Part shown: positions 14,156-26,410 of the stretch, piece by piece | Layout: each line of letters opens with the position of its first letter | Numbering within the stretch: the stretch's first letter is position 1 | Assembly (NCBI RefSeq): GCF_020740795.1 | Contig: NC_067312.1 | Span: 56,945,405-57,009,404, forward strand | Source: Apus apus | Lineage: Eukaryota > Chordata > Aves > Apodiformes > Apodidae | Length of the DNA stretch: 64,000 nucleotides | Direction: 5' to 3' | Notes under the pieces: generated by a model | Database searches by the model: none | What the model was told of the DNA's origin: nothing | The model's input: only the letters and a program-made list of their open reading frames with translations | Position numbers and translations under genes: made by a program

Positions 14156-14218
14156 TTCTTTTTCATTCTCTTCTTTCTCTCTCTGTCTCTCTTTCTCCCT
14201 CTCTTTCTCTCTCTTTTT
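14156..14218 (+). repeat. Mixed pyrimidine tract flanking the TTCC array
   Basis: CT-rich degenerate sequence (TTCTTT, CTCTCT and CTTTCT units with rare A or G) that extends the pyrimidine strand bias another 60 or so bases. It is probably an older, mutated edge of the same simple-repeat locus. Confidence 0.85.
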
Positions 14219-17200
14219 GTGTCCAAGATGAAATTCATAACATTATTTCTGTTAAGAAAATTGAAACATAGAAATCAGTTACACACATGTGCTTTTGAGC
14301 TTTTATTTCTCCATTTAAGTAACAGACAATTTGTAAGGACACAGACATTAGGGCTGTAGCAGAACAGTATTACAATTAAAATAAATTTATATGAAAAACT
14401 ATTACAATAGCTGTTGAAAATCCAGGAAAGACTGATCTTTTAATCAGAACAGACTGCATTTTAAGAAAGTATTCGTAATGAATGATGAAGCGTTTTGTAG
14501 CTTTCCTTTTTGAACAAGGAGAGAGGAGAATCCTTGTGTTAAGACAGGATCTGAAGGGAGCATTTTGGTGTCCTCAATGAATACCTGCCTCCTGTTTGCA
14601 GTGATTTGGCTTTCTGCTTCAGTATGTTTAGCCTTAAAGGACAAATTGATCTCCCATACGCCTTTCTGCATACAGTTCTCTAAGATGGCATGCACATTTA
14701 GCTAGCATTCCTTTCAGTTCTTGTTGACTTGAACACACACCTTCCCATGTCTTGAGCTAATGGTGATCTTGAATGGCAAAATGGACGTAAGCCAGTTGAT
14801 CTCGTTCCCAAGGACCATTTGTCATTTTTCAGCATGCCAGATAGGCCCTTACTTCAGAAACAGTTCCCACCAACTGTTGGATGTAAGGCTGACCATTAAC
14901 TATCCAATGTCCTTCACTGATGTTCAAAGTAAATTTCACTGCTAAAGCAGGAGCTGGGAATGGGCAGTTCCAAATATTTGGCTCACGTATAAGCAAAACA
15001 ATCTTGATTAAAAGGTAAAGATGAGCTTGGCCGTGATTCTGCATTGTAGCAAATAGAGTAAACAGAATGTCAGGACACATTCCCTCTGATAAACATCGGC
15101 AGCAGAAATCTGAAAAGTGGATACCTGTTACGTTATCCACTGGAAAGCTGGAGAACCTATGGGAATGTTAGCTTTCTTACAATAAACTTTGATTAGAGAG
15201 TAGAAAAATTATGTGACCTATTATTGGTAGTTTTGTAGAAGGACTAAATGAAAATGTTTCTGTAGTAGTAGTAGTCCGAGTGCTTGGTGTAACACGTGTC
15301 AACCTGACAACTGAAATGTGGTTTGCATTAACTTCAGCATCTCTCATCTATAATAGAAGGCAAAGTGACAAATCTTCATGGATTCTTTAGAAGATGAATC
15401 ATGTTTTTCAAGCATTGCAAAACCACTAACTGAATGAGACATTAAGAGGTCTTTCATGCAATATACCACTGAACTGCAAAACAGACAGTCTAGTTGGTGT
15501 GCATCTTTCATGACAATTTTCTTTCATATACTGCCACTGCTCTGCAGGAGCATCCATTCTACAGCTGTTGTAAATGTTGACTACAGGCTAGACAACTGCT
15601 GTCACCACATTGCCATAATCTTCTGGAGCACTTTGGGCAGCAGGGGTTGCATTTATTAAAAAAAGGTTTTCTTTGTCTGATAAAAATATCCATTGCCACA
15701 TAACAACCTACATACAAAATTGTCATTCCTCACACAAGGATGGCTGAACTGTAATTCCTTGGCTTTATAATCCTTAGGGAAATGGCAGAATCTTCCTTTT
15801 GAAAGGTAAATATTTTCAATGTATTCTCCAGAGTCAGAAGCCCTGGGGTTTTGAATACAGCTCAGAAATTCCAAGTTCCAGCCTTCTGCTTGTGTTGCTA
15901 GCTGACAGCTATGCCTTCCCCAAGTCAGGCAGCACTGATCTGATATCCTTTAGCAAAATGTGACAGCCTGCCAAACTCACAAAAGCCAACACAAGATTCC
16001 ATAAAGCTCATTAAAATTCAAGGTTTTGTATAAACCAAAGGGCTGTAGTGTTTCTAACATCTTTGTGTAGCATGCCTGTTCTATATAAGATCAAAGTATT
16101 ATCTCCACAGATGCACCAAAGTTTGGTAGCTTTTTAAAGATGAGATGTTGTTTGGTTTCAGTGATAGTAACCTTTTACATAATGGATACAATCTATTAGA
16201 CTTTGTACATACGGCAAAGAGCTCTCATAGCAAAAGTAATAGATTAAATTTATTATAATTTTCTTCCTGTAATAAAATAAGTGCTGTCCATCTTTTGTGC
16301 TTTTGAGTTATATAAATAGCAATGTTATTGGAAAATAGCTCAGAAAAATATAACTTCCACTTACGGACTGATGAGGTAAATAAGATCCGGCAGCTGGTGA
16401 TTACAGCATGAACTAACTGAATGTATCCCCTAGCTATTAATTAATAAACCAGCTCCTGCAAACCCAAATAATTTCAAAGTTACTTAGACAAGTTGCTAAG
16501 TATCAGTGTCATATATTATTTTATCCAAGTTTTAATTCCTTTTGTTCTCTTCTATCCAGTCCTGTATTTTACTAACTCTATACTGTATTATATTTCCCCT
16601 TGATTGCTAAAGTTGAAACTTATCCTTCCAAGAGCAGACACAAAATAAGGCTTTCCATGGGACATCTCCTACATCTAGGACTGAAGGAACCAATTTCCCA
16701 GCCTGCTGCTGAGTCTGTAAACAGCAAGGCCAGGTCCTTTGCAATAACTCTGTGTTCCTTAATCCAGTAGTTTCAGATTTATTCATGCTTTCCAAGCATG
16801 AATTATCAGCCTCTCCTCCAGTTCAGGTAGTAGAGGAGACATATACTATTTTAGAGTGAGTCATCTAGAATAGTATGTGGGAAAACTTTATGATGCAGAA
16901 AATTCACTGTGACCATTTCTCCATGTAAGAATAACTCAGTCTCTGTGAATTGAGTTTATTATTTGGTAAATACTGTGATTTCCCATTTCACTCTGACTTT
17001 TTCAAACACAAAAGTGATAAACTCAGGCATTTCTTAAAATAGACTTTGGATGCCAAGATTTTTTTATTTAAAATACAATATATGGCTAGAAACTGTGAGA
17101 CAAATCTTCTATAGTGCATCTGTAAAAGTATAAATATTCTAAAAATTTTATGAAAATGGCTGTGCTCTACAAAAATTTGGATGCTCTTTTAAAGCTGTTG

Positions 17201-18331
17201 TGGTGCTTTTCTGTTAAGAGTTATCTATAGATATTAAAAATTTTCAATGAAAGGAGTAGCCCTGAAGAGCACAGATTTTTTCCATTTAGACCCTGGCCTT
17301 AATGTGTGTTATTTTAATGATTTTGTCAGTGATTGTCTGATGTGATGGTGTTTTTCTCTACCCAGTTGTCATGGATAAAACTAGGAGCTGCTTCTACTAT
17401 AAGAAATAGAAATTACAAATTAAATCCTGTGATATAGAAACAGGAAACCTGACACCTTTTGAGACAGTATCAGGTAGTCAAAAAAAGTAACTTGAACTGC
17501 ATAAAAGAAATCTAAAGCTTAGGGTAGAGGAGTGTTTTCAGGCAACAAACTCAACATGCTTTGCAAACTGACTGTTGTAATGCAGTGCAAGGAGCAATGA
17601 CTATTTTTCATCTCTTATTGAAGGCAGTAATTAGTATAGCCCACAGATTGCTTGCATTTGACATTCTGCTGCAGAGGACGTAACAGTAATACAAGGTCAG
17701 CCAAAACATGTTTGAGTTGTCAAATGCAAATGCAGAAGGGTAACACAGAATTCAGGAGGCACAGAGGAGCTCATATTCAGCCCCTGTTTATATTTTGCTT
17801 CCTGTAATCCAGCAGGATTTCAACCTGCTTCTCCCTTTCCTGAGGTAGCAGTAACAACTTTGTTTTCCCCTTTCAGAGAATAGGAACCTGGTTTAGAGGA
17901 TAGTGGGCTCATGGTTGATCAATCTTATTCCAGGTGATCTTAGAAAGCATAAGCAAATTTTTCTGTTGACAGAAGCACTTAACTGTGGGAGAACAGGAAT
18001 AGCAATAGTTTAGGCTATAGCCTGTGTCATTCTTCAAAGCTGATCTCTGCCATGGATTTGATGGCAAGTCTCAGTGGTTTGGAATAGTTTTCAAGCTCAG
18101 CAGAATCTACTTTTCACTACTTAGCTTTTCTGGTGCAGTGGAGTTTGAGTAGTGGTGATTTCCTTAGAAACCATGTTTCAAAGGCAGATTGTATATATTA
18201 GTTGCCCTCCAAGTGGCAGACAGCTGGTGAAATTTCTCTTTCCGCTGTGCTCTCCTTTCATGGTGCTGGGAAGTGGTAGGTTTTATTCTTCCAGCATGAG
18301 CCTGATTGGTGACTCATCATATACCTGTATA
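14219..18331. other. Anonymous intergenic DNA
   Basis: About 4.1 kb of AT-rich sequence with no gene, RNA or named repeat that I can support. It includes a perfect short inverted repeat at 16781-16803 (10-bp arms ATTCATGCTT and AAGCATGAAT, 3-base loop). Confidence 0.65.
16781..16803. repeat. Perfect 10-bp inverted repeat (hairpin)
   Basis: Arms ATTCATGCTT and AAGCATGAAT are exact reverse complements around the loop TCC. Each arm contains an ATGC-type core reminiscent of POU/octamer half-sites. It may equally be a chance palindrome. Confidence 0.7.
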
Positions 18332-18716
18332 TGTATGGAGAAAAGGAGACTGAGGGGTGACCTCATCAATGTTTACAAATATGTAAAGGGTGAGTGTCAA
18401 GAAGATGGAGTTAAGCTTTTTTCAGTGATGACCAGTGATAGGACAAGGAGTAATGGATACAAATTGGAGCATAGGAGGTTTAAGGTCAGTATCAGAAAAA
18501 ATTTTTTTACTGTGAGAGTGACAGAGCACTGGAACAGGCTGCCCAGAGAGGTTGTGGAGTCTCCTTCTCTGGAGACATTCAAAACCCGCCTGGACGCCTT
18601 CCTGTGTGATGTACTCTAGGTGACCCTGCTTTGGCGGGGGGGTTGGACTAGATGATCTTTCAAGGTCCCTTCCAACCCCTAGGATTCTATGATTCTATGA
18701 TTCTATGATTCTATGA
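18332..18716 (+). mobile_element. CR1 LINE, 5'-truncated 3' end with 8-bp tail repeats
   Basis: Non-LTR retrotransposon fragment keeping only the last part of ORF2 and the 3'UTR. Up to 18619 it translates to the CR1 ORF2 C-terminus ([15 protein letters not shown], then WNRLPREVV and [12 protein letters not shown]). It then runs through the GGTTGGACTAGATGATC and CCTTCCAACCCC phrases into four ATTCTATG-type units (about 18682-18716), the CR1 target-primed 3' terminus. The reading frame is intact over about 94 codons, which suggests a fairly young copy. The larger open frame beginning at 18152 simply runs into it from unrelated DNA. Confidence 0.95.
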
Positions 18717-19238
18717 TCCACTGATTACATGTATGTACTGTACAAGTGAAAGTGAGGGAATGCTTGTTAACTGATACTTTGATTGGATAAATTCCAATCC
18801 ATAATTGAAAATGACCCAGGCTTTTCTCTGTGTCCTAGGGATCTGAGTAATGAAGGAAGACTGAAAACAGATGAAAAATACCTGCTAGAGTCTCTTCTCT
18901 TCTTTCTGGCTAATGGCATATATTCTCAGTTCAAGAGAGATGGGTCTGAGCAGATAACCTGTTGTGAAGTGCCTCTTGGCACTAAGGATCTCAGGTCTTT
19001 GTGGTGCTGAGAAAACTTTTTTTCTCATCTAAATTGCTCTCACTATGCCTCAGAAAAAAAAGTTAGCAGTTACAATAAGGGAAGCAGTGTAAATTTTCTT
19101 CACTTTTCCCAGGAAATTTTTTCACTTCACAGAATTATTTATTTGGGCTTCATTTTGGATAAGTATGATACACATTATGACATAATCCCTAAAGTAACTT
19201 CAAAATGACATTCAGGACAACTTTCTTGACAAACAAAG

Positions 19239-19328
19239 TTTGTTTTTTTTTTTTTTGTTTTTGTTTTTGTTTTTGTTTTTTTTTTTTGTGTTTGTTGTTT
19301 TTTTTGTGTGGTGTTTTTTTTTTTTTTT
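19239..19328 (+). repeat. T-rich low-complexity tract with G interruptions
   Basis: About 90 bases made of T-runs separated by single G or GTG (TTTTTG units in the middle). It is an imperfect simple repeat and may cause polymerase slippage or length errors. Confidence 0.9.
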
Positions 19329-21587
19329 CCCCATCCCTCCATAATATTAGCACATTTTGCTCAAACATGAAGTGAACTTATGGACAAACCCAACTTGTCA
19401 TGTGCTTCATGGAATATAACAGCAAGGCTGTTTCACTTCCCATCCATACTCATGATTATATATATTAAAATAAATTATAACACATTTTTTCTGGTTAAAC
19501 TTGTCACCTTTAAAAACAATATACATTTAATACTTGAAGTAAGAAAAAAACAAAACAAATATAATTTTTTTCTTTGCACACACAAACATATACATATGAT
19601 CTACATGTGCTTGCAAATAGATTTCAGTAAGTGTGATGATATTTTAATATATATGCACTATGGCATTCCCTCCCCAAACAACAAGACTGGCTACCATATG
19701 TACTTGCCCAGAAGCCAACTTCCTATTATATGGCTGTAAGCTAATCAGATCAGGGTTGTCATTTACTTCCGACTTATACAGTGCCCAGTGTAATGAAGAT
19801 AAAGTGTAATTTGTTTTTAAGCATCAAAATGGCATAAATTAATTCTTTAAGAAGAAACACTATTTTGTTTTCTGAAAGGTCAAAATTATGAATATGTGTA
19901 CAACCACCTTCAGAACTGCTTTCAAATTTCAACCCATTGTTCTTGGCTTACGTATGAGGAGATAATGTTGACTTGCAAATACCATGCACAGAAATCGGCA
20001 GACTTCTTTGAAGTTACAGATTTTCTTTCTCTTTTGCTTTTTTTTTTCTCTTACCACAATCTACATTTTTATATTCTCCTGCTCAGTTAGCAGTGTTAAA
20101 TATTAAAGCAAACCAGAACAGAATGCATGCCACAAGGTGAGAAACAATTAAAACGTAAGTTCTGCTTATTTTCCAATATAGTCCCCTTAGTAGGAAGTGA
20201 AAAACTTATATTCCTTTATCAAATTTCTAGTGGAGCCAATGAATAACAGAATGGTTTCAAGGGGATTTCTCCTGATTTATATTGCTTGACTAGAATAGAA
20301 AATCTGTTTTCTGTCTTTTGTTTTAACATTTCTGCTTCATGACAATTTTGGTATTATTTTGAATAAATACAAATAATCAAATTATGAGGTGAAAGTCTCC
20401 TTTTTTTTTTATGAGCTTTCTCAATATGAAGGATAAAGTAATCTTAAATTTAAGCTGAATGAGCAAGGAACTTTTTATTGATTATGACAGCTGTTTCTTA
20501 TTCCACTCAGACTATAAATACAGATTTTAATTTCCAGTTGGCCTTATATCCAACCACCTGCTTCTAGTAAAAAAAAAAATACAACAAAGCAAAACAAAAT
20601 CAAGATTCAGACTCATTCAACCTGCAGATTGCCTTTGGCATGTTGCTATCTCAGTAGCAAGAACCTCACAGAAGTTGGTTTATTTGATTTGCAGAATGAA
20701 GTTTACAGAAGTTTCTTCTTCTTTAATTTTTTTGACTTGAAGACGGCTTAAAAGCCTGCATTAAGATCTAGATTTCAAAAGCCATGTGAACATGCAGTGA
20801 AACTAAACCAAATCCAAATGTCTTCATTTGGCATCACAGTCATTTGAAACTGAGAAGGGAATAGGGCAGAGCTAGGAGACAGACAAAGGGAGCATGTATC
20901 ACTGAACGAACTGGGTGTGATTCTTCTAAACTGCTGAGGAAAACTGAGTTTGTAATTCTTACTATAGGTGATAGGAATAGGAATAGGGCATCCAAACTGC
21001 TTAGCTACCTTGTTTCAATGATTCTCCAGTAATCAGGCCTTTTACCTTTTCCAAGTATGTTCCTTTAACTCCTCCAGACACAATTAGCTTTTAAATTAGT
21101 GGATGGAAGGTTTTTTTAATTCTTTTTTTTCTAGTTCTTTTTAGCACAAAGAGCAGTCACCTAGGGTACTGAAACAAGGTCAGAAAGCATTTATCTGGTG
21201 TCTTCCCTTACGTTGCCTTACGGCAACACTAAAGATCAGCTGCAGTAGAACACGGTTTCTCAGATACTGCTCTGCACTGCTTCTTCTATGTGAGTCTGTT
21301 CAGGGAGTAGGGACAGCTTGACCATGTGTGCCTTTCTCTGCTACTCCATATCAAGCCACATTGTGAACTGGGAGGATGTGAATGGACAGAGCAGTCATCA
21401 TGCTAGCCCCAGGCAGATGAGGTTCATTCAGGAAAAGAGATAATCAGCAAACTGGCCAGAATAGGCATCACCTTCTCGCTTCTTGCTGGATGTTTCGCTG
21501 CTGAGGGTAGAGACTGTAGTTTACTTATACATATGTTGCCCTCTTTAAAGAAGAATGAGTAAGGATTGTGTATTTTATTAGTGGCTA

Positions 21588-21612
21588 TTTTTTTTTTTTT
21601 TTTTTTTTTTTT
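21588..21612 (+). repeat. T25 homopolymer
   Basis: Twenty-five consecutive T residues. On the minus strand it follows no recognisable retroposon body. The minus-strand frame beginning MKKKKKKKK near 21615 is a by-product. Confidence 0.9.
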
Positions 21613-22964
21613 CACAGACTATGGAGTAGATGAGGCAAAATAACAATGTGATTGCAGATTCTTGACTGTCTCTGCTAGAAGCTGTTGTTGTCCTTGAGCA
21701 GCCAGAGGCTGCTTGCTCTAGTGGATTTCCAGCCAGTGCTTTGCCTTTTAGAAGTTAAATGTGGACTTCTGGCATTCACACATCCTGGAGGTTTTTCGGG
21801 AAAATTCCAATATCTAAACCAGATAGCTAGGCATGGTTTGGGAATGTCTGGTTCTACATATCTTTGATGTAATTAGTTCCAACACAGCTTACATTCCAAA
21901 ATTCCTTCACATGAGTTTTGTTCCTCCATCACAAAGTTTAGATAAAACTTTCCATTGAACATTAATGTTGACTTCTTACTCTCATATGCCTCAGCTACAA
22001 TTTGTGGTGTTAAGGGTGTAATGTGGTTTGCTTTCTTAATTTTCTTTACGGTTGTATAATTGTTTCCATCAGAGGTGATGCAATATCATGATGCAAGATA
22101 TAAGAAAAGACAGTTAGCCCTGAAGCATTTGTAAATTTCGGTGAGGAAATGGGGAACAGAGGGTAAAAGCAGTCTCCCAGTCTGAACCTAAGTGAGCTGA
22201 TGTTGTGGATGAATCCTTTCTGAAAAGAATGCTGCCAATTTAAGATGAAGGGATCAAGGGGGGGAAAAACCCCCTAAATCTCAATCAATATAAAAATAAG
22301 GCTGAGTTGGGATGCTGCTTAGTCTTAATCTGTCCTTACATCATTGCAAACTTTTTGTAATGTATTGCTGTGGTGTCCACTTTAACTCAGTTGTGGGAAT
22401 TTTGAGCACTTGTGCATCCATCCATTATGAAAGAGGAGTACCTGTCTGTGGAAGTGGACTTCCAATCATATTTCTTGGAGTGCTCAGCACTTTTCATACA
22501 GGAATTATTTACAGGATTCTGTGGTACTCTCTCATGTTGCTCTGCTGGTTTCAACATTTTCAGTTTTCTCCTTTTCTGCAGAACTATAGGTGCTCTGCAG
22601 AGCCTTCTTGCACTGACTGCCAGGTAAGCTCAGGCTTGGCCTTGTGCCAGTATACAAGTTGGAGGTACAGGGAAAAACATTAATTCCCTCTTTAGTGTCA
22701 GGTATGCACTGTACACCTGTTTCTGAATGTATGATATGGGAGCCATGTGGGTCAGGTGCCTCCTCACAGTCTATTCCTTTTTCTCCCCTGCAGTAAGATA
22801 AAAAGTGTTGGCTCCTTGATCTCTAGAAGAGGTGTGACTCAGTCAAGAGACAGGGTAGCATTCGAACACTCTATTCTTAAAAGAATGCCAAAAAGGTGCT
22901 TATCTGACACTGACCCTGCCACTGTATTCTTCATTCACCCAAAACAACCACAGTAAGCATATGT

Positions 22965-23424
22965 CATAGAACCACAGAAAGGTTTGGATTGGAAAGCACC
23001 TTAAAGATCATCTAGTTTCAACCCCCCTGCATGGGCAGGGACACCTTGCAGCAGAATGGGTTTCTCCAAGACCCACTCAACCTGGCACTGAATACTTCCA
23101 GGGATGAGACATCCACAGCCTCCCTGGGCAACCTGTTCCAGTGTCTCACCACCCTCACACTAAAGAAAATCTTCCTAATATCTAACCTAAATCTCCCCTC
23201 TTCCAGTTTAAAACCATTACCTCTTGTCCTATCACTACACATCCTTGTAAAAAGTCCCTTCCCAGCTTTCCTGTAGCCCCTTCAGGTACAGGAAGGTGCT
23301 CTAAGGTCTCCCTGGAGCCTTCTCTTCTCCAGGCTGAATAGCCCCAACACTCTCAGCCTGTCTTCATAGTAGAGGTGCTCCAGCCCTCTGATTATCTTTG
23401 TGGCCCTTCCCTGCACTGACTCCA
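22965..23424 (-). mobile_element. CR1 LINE fragment, 5'-truncated
   Basis: The CR1 3' end lies at 22965 (plus-strand CATAGAACCACAG is the tail read backwards). The minus strand encodes ORF2 C-terminal pieces: [21 protein letters not shown] with [17 protein letters not shown] (23018-23242) and, in another frame, [19 protein letters not shown] (about 23310-23400). The change of frame between them shows it is a dead copy. The left end of the element body fades near 23424. Confidence 0.93.
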
Positions 23425-24221
23425 AGAGCCATGAATACATATTAAGAAGACTACGTGGAGGAAGATACACAAGCTTGTCGCTGAGTCTTGCTGTCCTCCC
23501 TTCTGTGAAGAGATGCCATGTGCCTTGCCAAGTCCACTGTGAAATAAGTAGGCTGCAAAAGAGTAGAATGTTGCTATAGGCAGGAAGCAAACACTGATTC
23601 TTAAAAATTGAATACTGACTGAACTCAAGGTGATACACACAACACTGACAGCTCTGCAAGGTGGGTGCTCAGCAAGAGCAAGCAGTTGTTTTCATCACCA
23701 ACACACATTCACGTAGGTAACTAAGCACATTACTGATCAGAAATCCTTGCAGTGCACTAATAATGCAATCACTTTTTAGAGTAATTCTAAGGGAATAGGG
23801 GAGTTGACCAATTACTAATTAATCCTAAACCACTTTCTTTTTCTAGATTTTTTCCTTTGTTTTGGTTTTGGGGGTGTTTTTTTTGCCCTTTTTTTTTTTT
23901 TTTTTTAATGGTGTCATTTAATATGAAGCAGTCAGCTGCAACTGAAATTTAGGAGAGTTTTTGCTTCTAACATTGATTTTAACGTTTAACATGAAATGAC
24001 TGTAGGGGCAATAGATAACTAGTTGAAAAAATGACGATTACAAGGGAAAGGCACATGCAAAGGTCTTCAATGAGCAGTTCAGAAACACTTTGTTTTATCC
24101 CCTTTTGTTTCTTTAACTGCCCACATTAAGGTACAGTAGAGTTTTGGACTTCAGTGCAGTGGCTATTATATCAGCAAAAATAATTTCACTGGTGTTAGAA
24201 TTTTGTCAGGGGTTGTTTCAT
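23425..24221. other. Anonymous DNA between CR1 and the LINGO2 3' flank
   Basis: About 800 bases without a gene. Contains a T18 run at 23889-23906 preceded by a T/G-rich stretch from about 23836. Confidence 0.6.
23889..23906 (+). repeat. T18 homopolymer
   Basis: Eighteen T residues just after GCCC, within a wider T/G-rich stretch. No associated element recognised. Confidence 0.85.
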
Positions 24222-26410
24222 TTTATTTATGTTCTACAAGCTGTCATAGAACAAAGAGGATTAGCCTCAAGCATCTCCATAAATCTTCAACTGTCTAGTT
24301 CAGAGTACAAAACAAAAGAAGGAAGAAAACCAAACCCTAAACTTAAAACCAACGTAAGTGAAGAAAATTCTAACAACCTCTTGCAATTCTTGCATCCTCC
24401 TCAGTTTGGCCACCTAAAATAGAGCAACGATCAACTACTCAGGAAAGAGTTTGTCAACACTGCATAGCCTTCTGTCTTACAGCTGTGTTAGGGGTACACC
24501 GGGGGACTGCAGCTGAATTTTACAACTTTTGGCACATTTCCCTTGATAGGAGTGTGAGATTTTTGTCTTGCTTAGAAAATCTCTGCCAAAGAATGTAGAT
24601 ACTCACTTCAGAAGCACCTGCATCCCATTATAGGTCAGCCTGACTTGGGTCTCAAAGTGCTGAAATCTAATTTTAAGATTGGACATAGGCTCTTAAAACA
24701 CATTAATCTGAGTGATCTCTCTAGTAATATTTTCATACTCATTTTGGCTAAACATGCATAAAGTCATTATTATCCTTCTCCAGGTTATGCCAATAATTTA
24801 TAAACTGTATTATCAACTACTTAGCAACACACCTATGGCTCATAACTGCTGGAAAACTGAGAGGTGGCTTAATAACTCTGTATCTGTATTGATGAGAATT
24901 TCAAAATAAGAGAAGTGGTACCAAAGATAAAGGATAAAGTTTCAGTTCTGAGCTTTTTGAGGATTTCTTTTGAGGTATAAAAGGAAAAAAAAAATTACTT
25001 GTACTGAACTATTGTTCCACTTCTGTCCTCTCCATTTTAAAAGCTTCCTAAAGCCTGGAAAAACTTGATCCTCTCGATCTAAGATATTGCCCCTGAAAGA
25101 AATATAACCACATAGTTATCAAAATGGCATCAAGAATAGCTAAGTAATCTGTTCTTGGAAATTAGCTTTGCATTTATGTGTTATCTACAAATATACAAGA
25201 TGAGAATGACAGTGGCTAGAGGTTCATTATATCTGGCAGTATGTTAGCCTTTTTCAGGCTATCATGTTTTAAACAATATTTTAGTATTATAATCCCCATC
25301 TTATGCATGGTCAACCATAGTTGATTTGGCATTGGAGAAGAGTTCATTCTTAGTAGCAGTGTTTGTATGTTTTAATTCACTTGTATAAATAAGAAGACCG
25401 TATTTCCCAAGGAGTATGCAGAATGCATGATGTTCTTCGCTTTTGCCCAGTACACACTATCATTTTAAATGTAGCTTTGAAATTAAAATAATAGTTAACA
25501 AAAATGGCTCCTTCTCTTCAAGGCAGAACTCAACTCCTCTATGCCAGCAATGTCTAGTGGGTTGCCTTCCCTGGGTGACATCCCGGGCTATGTTACAGTA
25601 AACTGGTCCAGTGTGATATCACAGATATAAAAAATATTTAATTCTGTATCAAAACTAGGCACAGGCCTTATATATATATGAAGAGAAGATCAACAGAGCT
25701 GAGTGTTTTTGCTCTCAACTATTAATCTCTGGCCTTCTACATGAGGAGAAAAATATTTCTAATCGGTAACTACTTATTTGGGTCAAATGGTAGTTAAAAG
25801 GAAGGTGACATCACACTTGGATCAGTGTTGGTGGATATCTAAAAGCACAACCTCTCATTTGTATTGCTTTAAAATGTACACAGTATAGATGTAGATTAAA
25901 AAAAAACTACCAATTTTGTGGAGTTGAACCAACTAGAAGGGATGATGCAAGGTTTTACCAAATGAGATCTATAGATACAAATTCCACTGTAGAATGTGTT
26001 TTAGACAAATGTGGTTTTTTTCTATAAGTATGTAAATCCTACACTGTAGGTTTTTGTGTTGTTTTGTGTTGTTGTTTTTGTTTGTTTTTTTCCTTTTCTT
26101 TTTGTTGTGGTAGAAAATGTTGAACAATTGTCCATGAGCATGAGCCAGTAGTTCATTGCTGATATCCCCAGAATGCCAATATTTGCAATGCAAACAGTTA
26201 GTAAAATTTACCAGTTCTATGAAAGGCCCTGACATATCTGCCTCAAGGTCTGGAGGCTCTGCTGTACACCCACAAACAGTCTTTCCATTTTCATGTAACC
26301 TTTTGATACAGTGACAGCTGCATTAAGCTGCTTCTGCCTAGCAATTCTACATGCCAGGCTGGTTTAATTGGTTTTAATGCCACAGAAAAAGCACTGCTAG
26401 CAGAATACCA
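24222..26410 (-). other. LINGO2: Probable LINGO2 3'UTR / 3' flank
   Basis: Sequence just downstream of the LINGO2 stop on the minus strand. The first canonical AATAAA I see on that strand is at 24222-24227, about 2.2 kb past the stop. Weaker ATTAAA variants lie at 26373-26378, 26363-26368 and 25637-25642. No other gene or repeat interrupts the interval except a T/G-rich run at 26049-26106. The true cleavage site cannot be chosen from sequence alone. Confidence 0.35.
26049..26106 (+). repeat. T/G-rich low-complexity tract
   Basis: Irregular runs of T broken by single G or GTG (GTTTTT and GTTG units), ending in TTTTCTTTTT. In the LINGO2 mRNA sense it would be an A/C-rich stretch about 310-360 bases after the stop codon. 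This is simple sequence; no protein or RNA function is inferred. Confidence 0.8.

Larger units (their letters stand above)
18717..22964. other. Anonymous intergenic DNA with T-rich runs
   Basis: About 4.2 kb, AT-rich, no gene recognised. It holds the T/G-rich tract at 19239-19328 and the T25 run at 21588-21612. An AATAAA on the minus strand lies near 20475, too far from LINGO2 to assign. Frames such as 19380-19739 and 22312-22683 have no domain and look like chance. Confidence 0.6.

Noticed and set aside
13846..14359. Long open frames on both strands encoding FLPS or KEGR repeats
   Set aside because: They are artefacts of the TTCC microsatellite, which has no stop codon in these frames; no unique domain lies on either side.
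19380..19739. 119-codon plus-strand frame
   Set aside because: Composition follows AT-rich low-complexity DNA (runs of N, K, F, I) and it starts just after a T-rich tract; no domain.
22312..22683. 123-codon plus-strand frame, hydrophobic and cysteine-rich
   Set aside because: No family resemblance or splice/promoter context; a length expected by chance over 64 kb of six-frame sequence.
22720..22800. Possible 3' splice site on the plus strand (pyrimidine run ending CTGCAG)
   Set aside because: No coding frame with a domain follows it and no matching donor or gene model can be supported.
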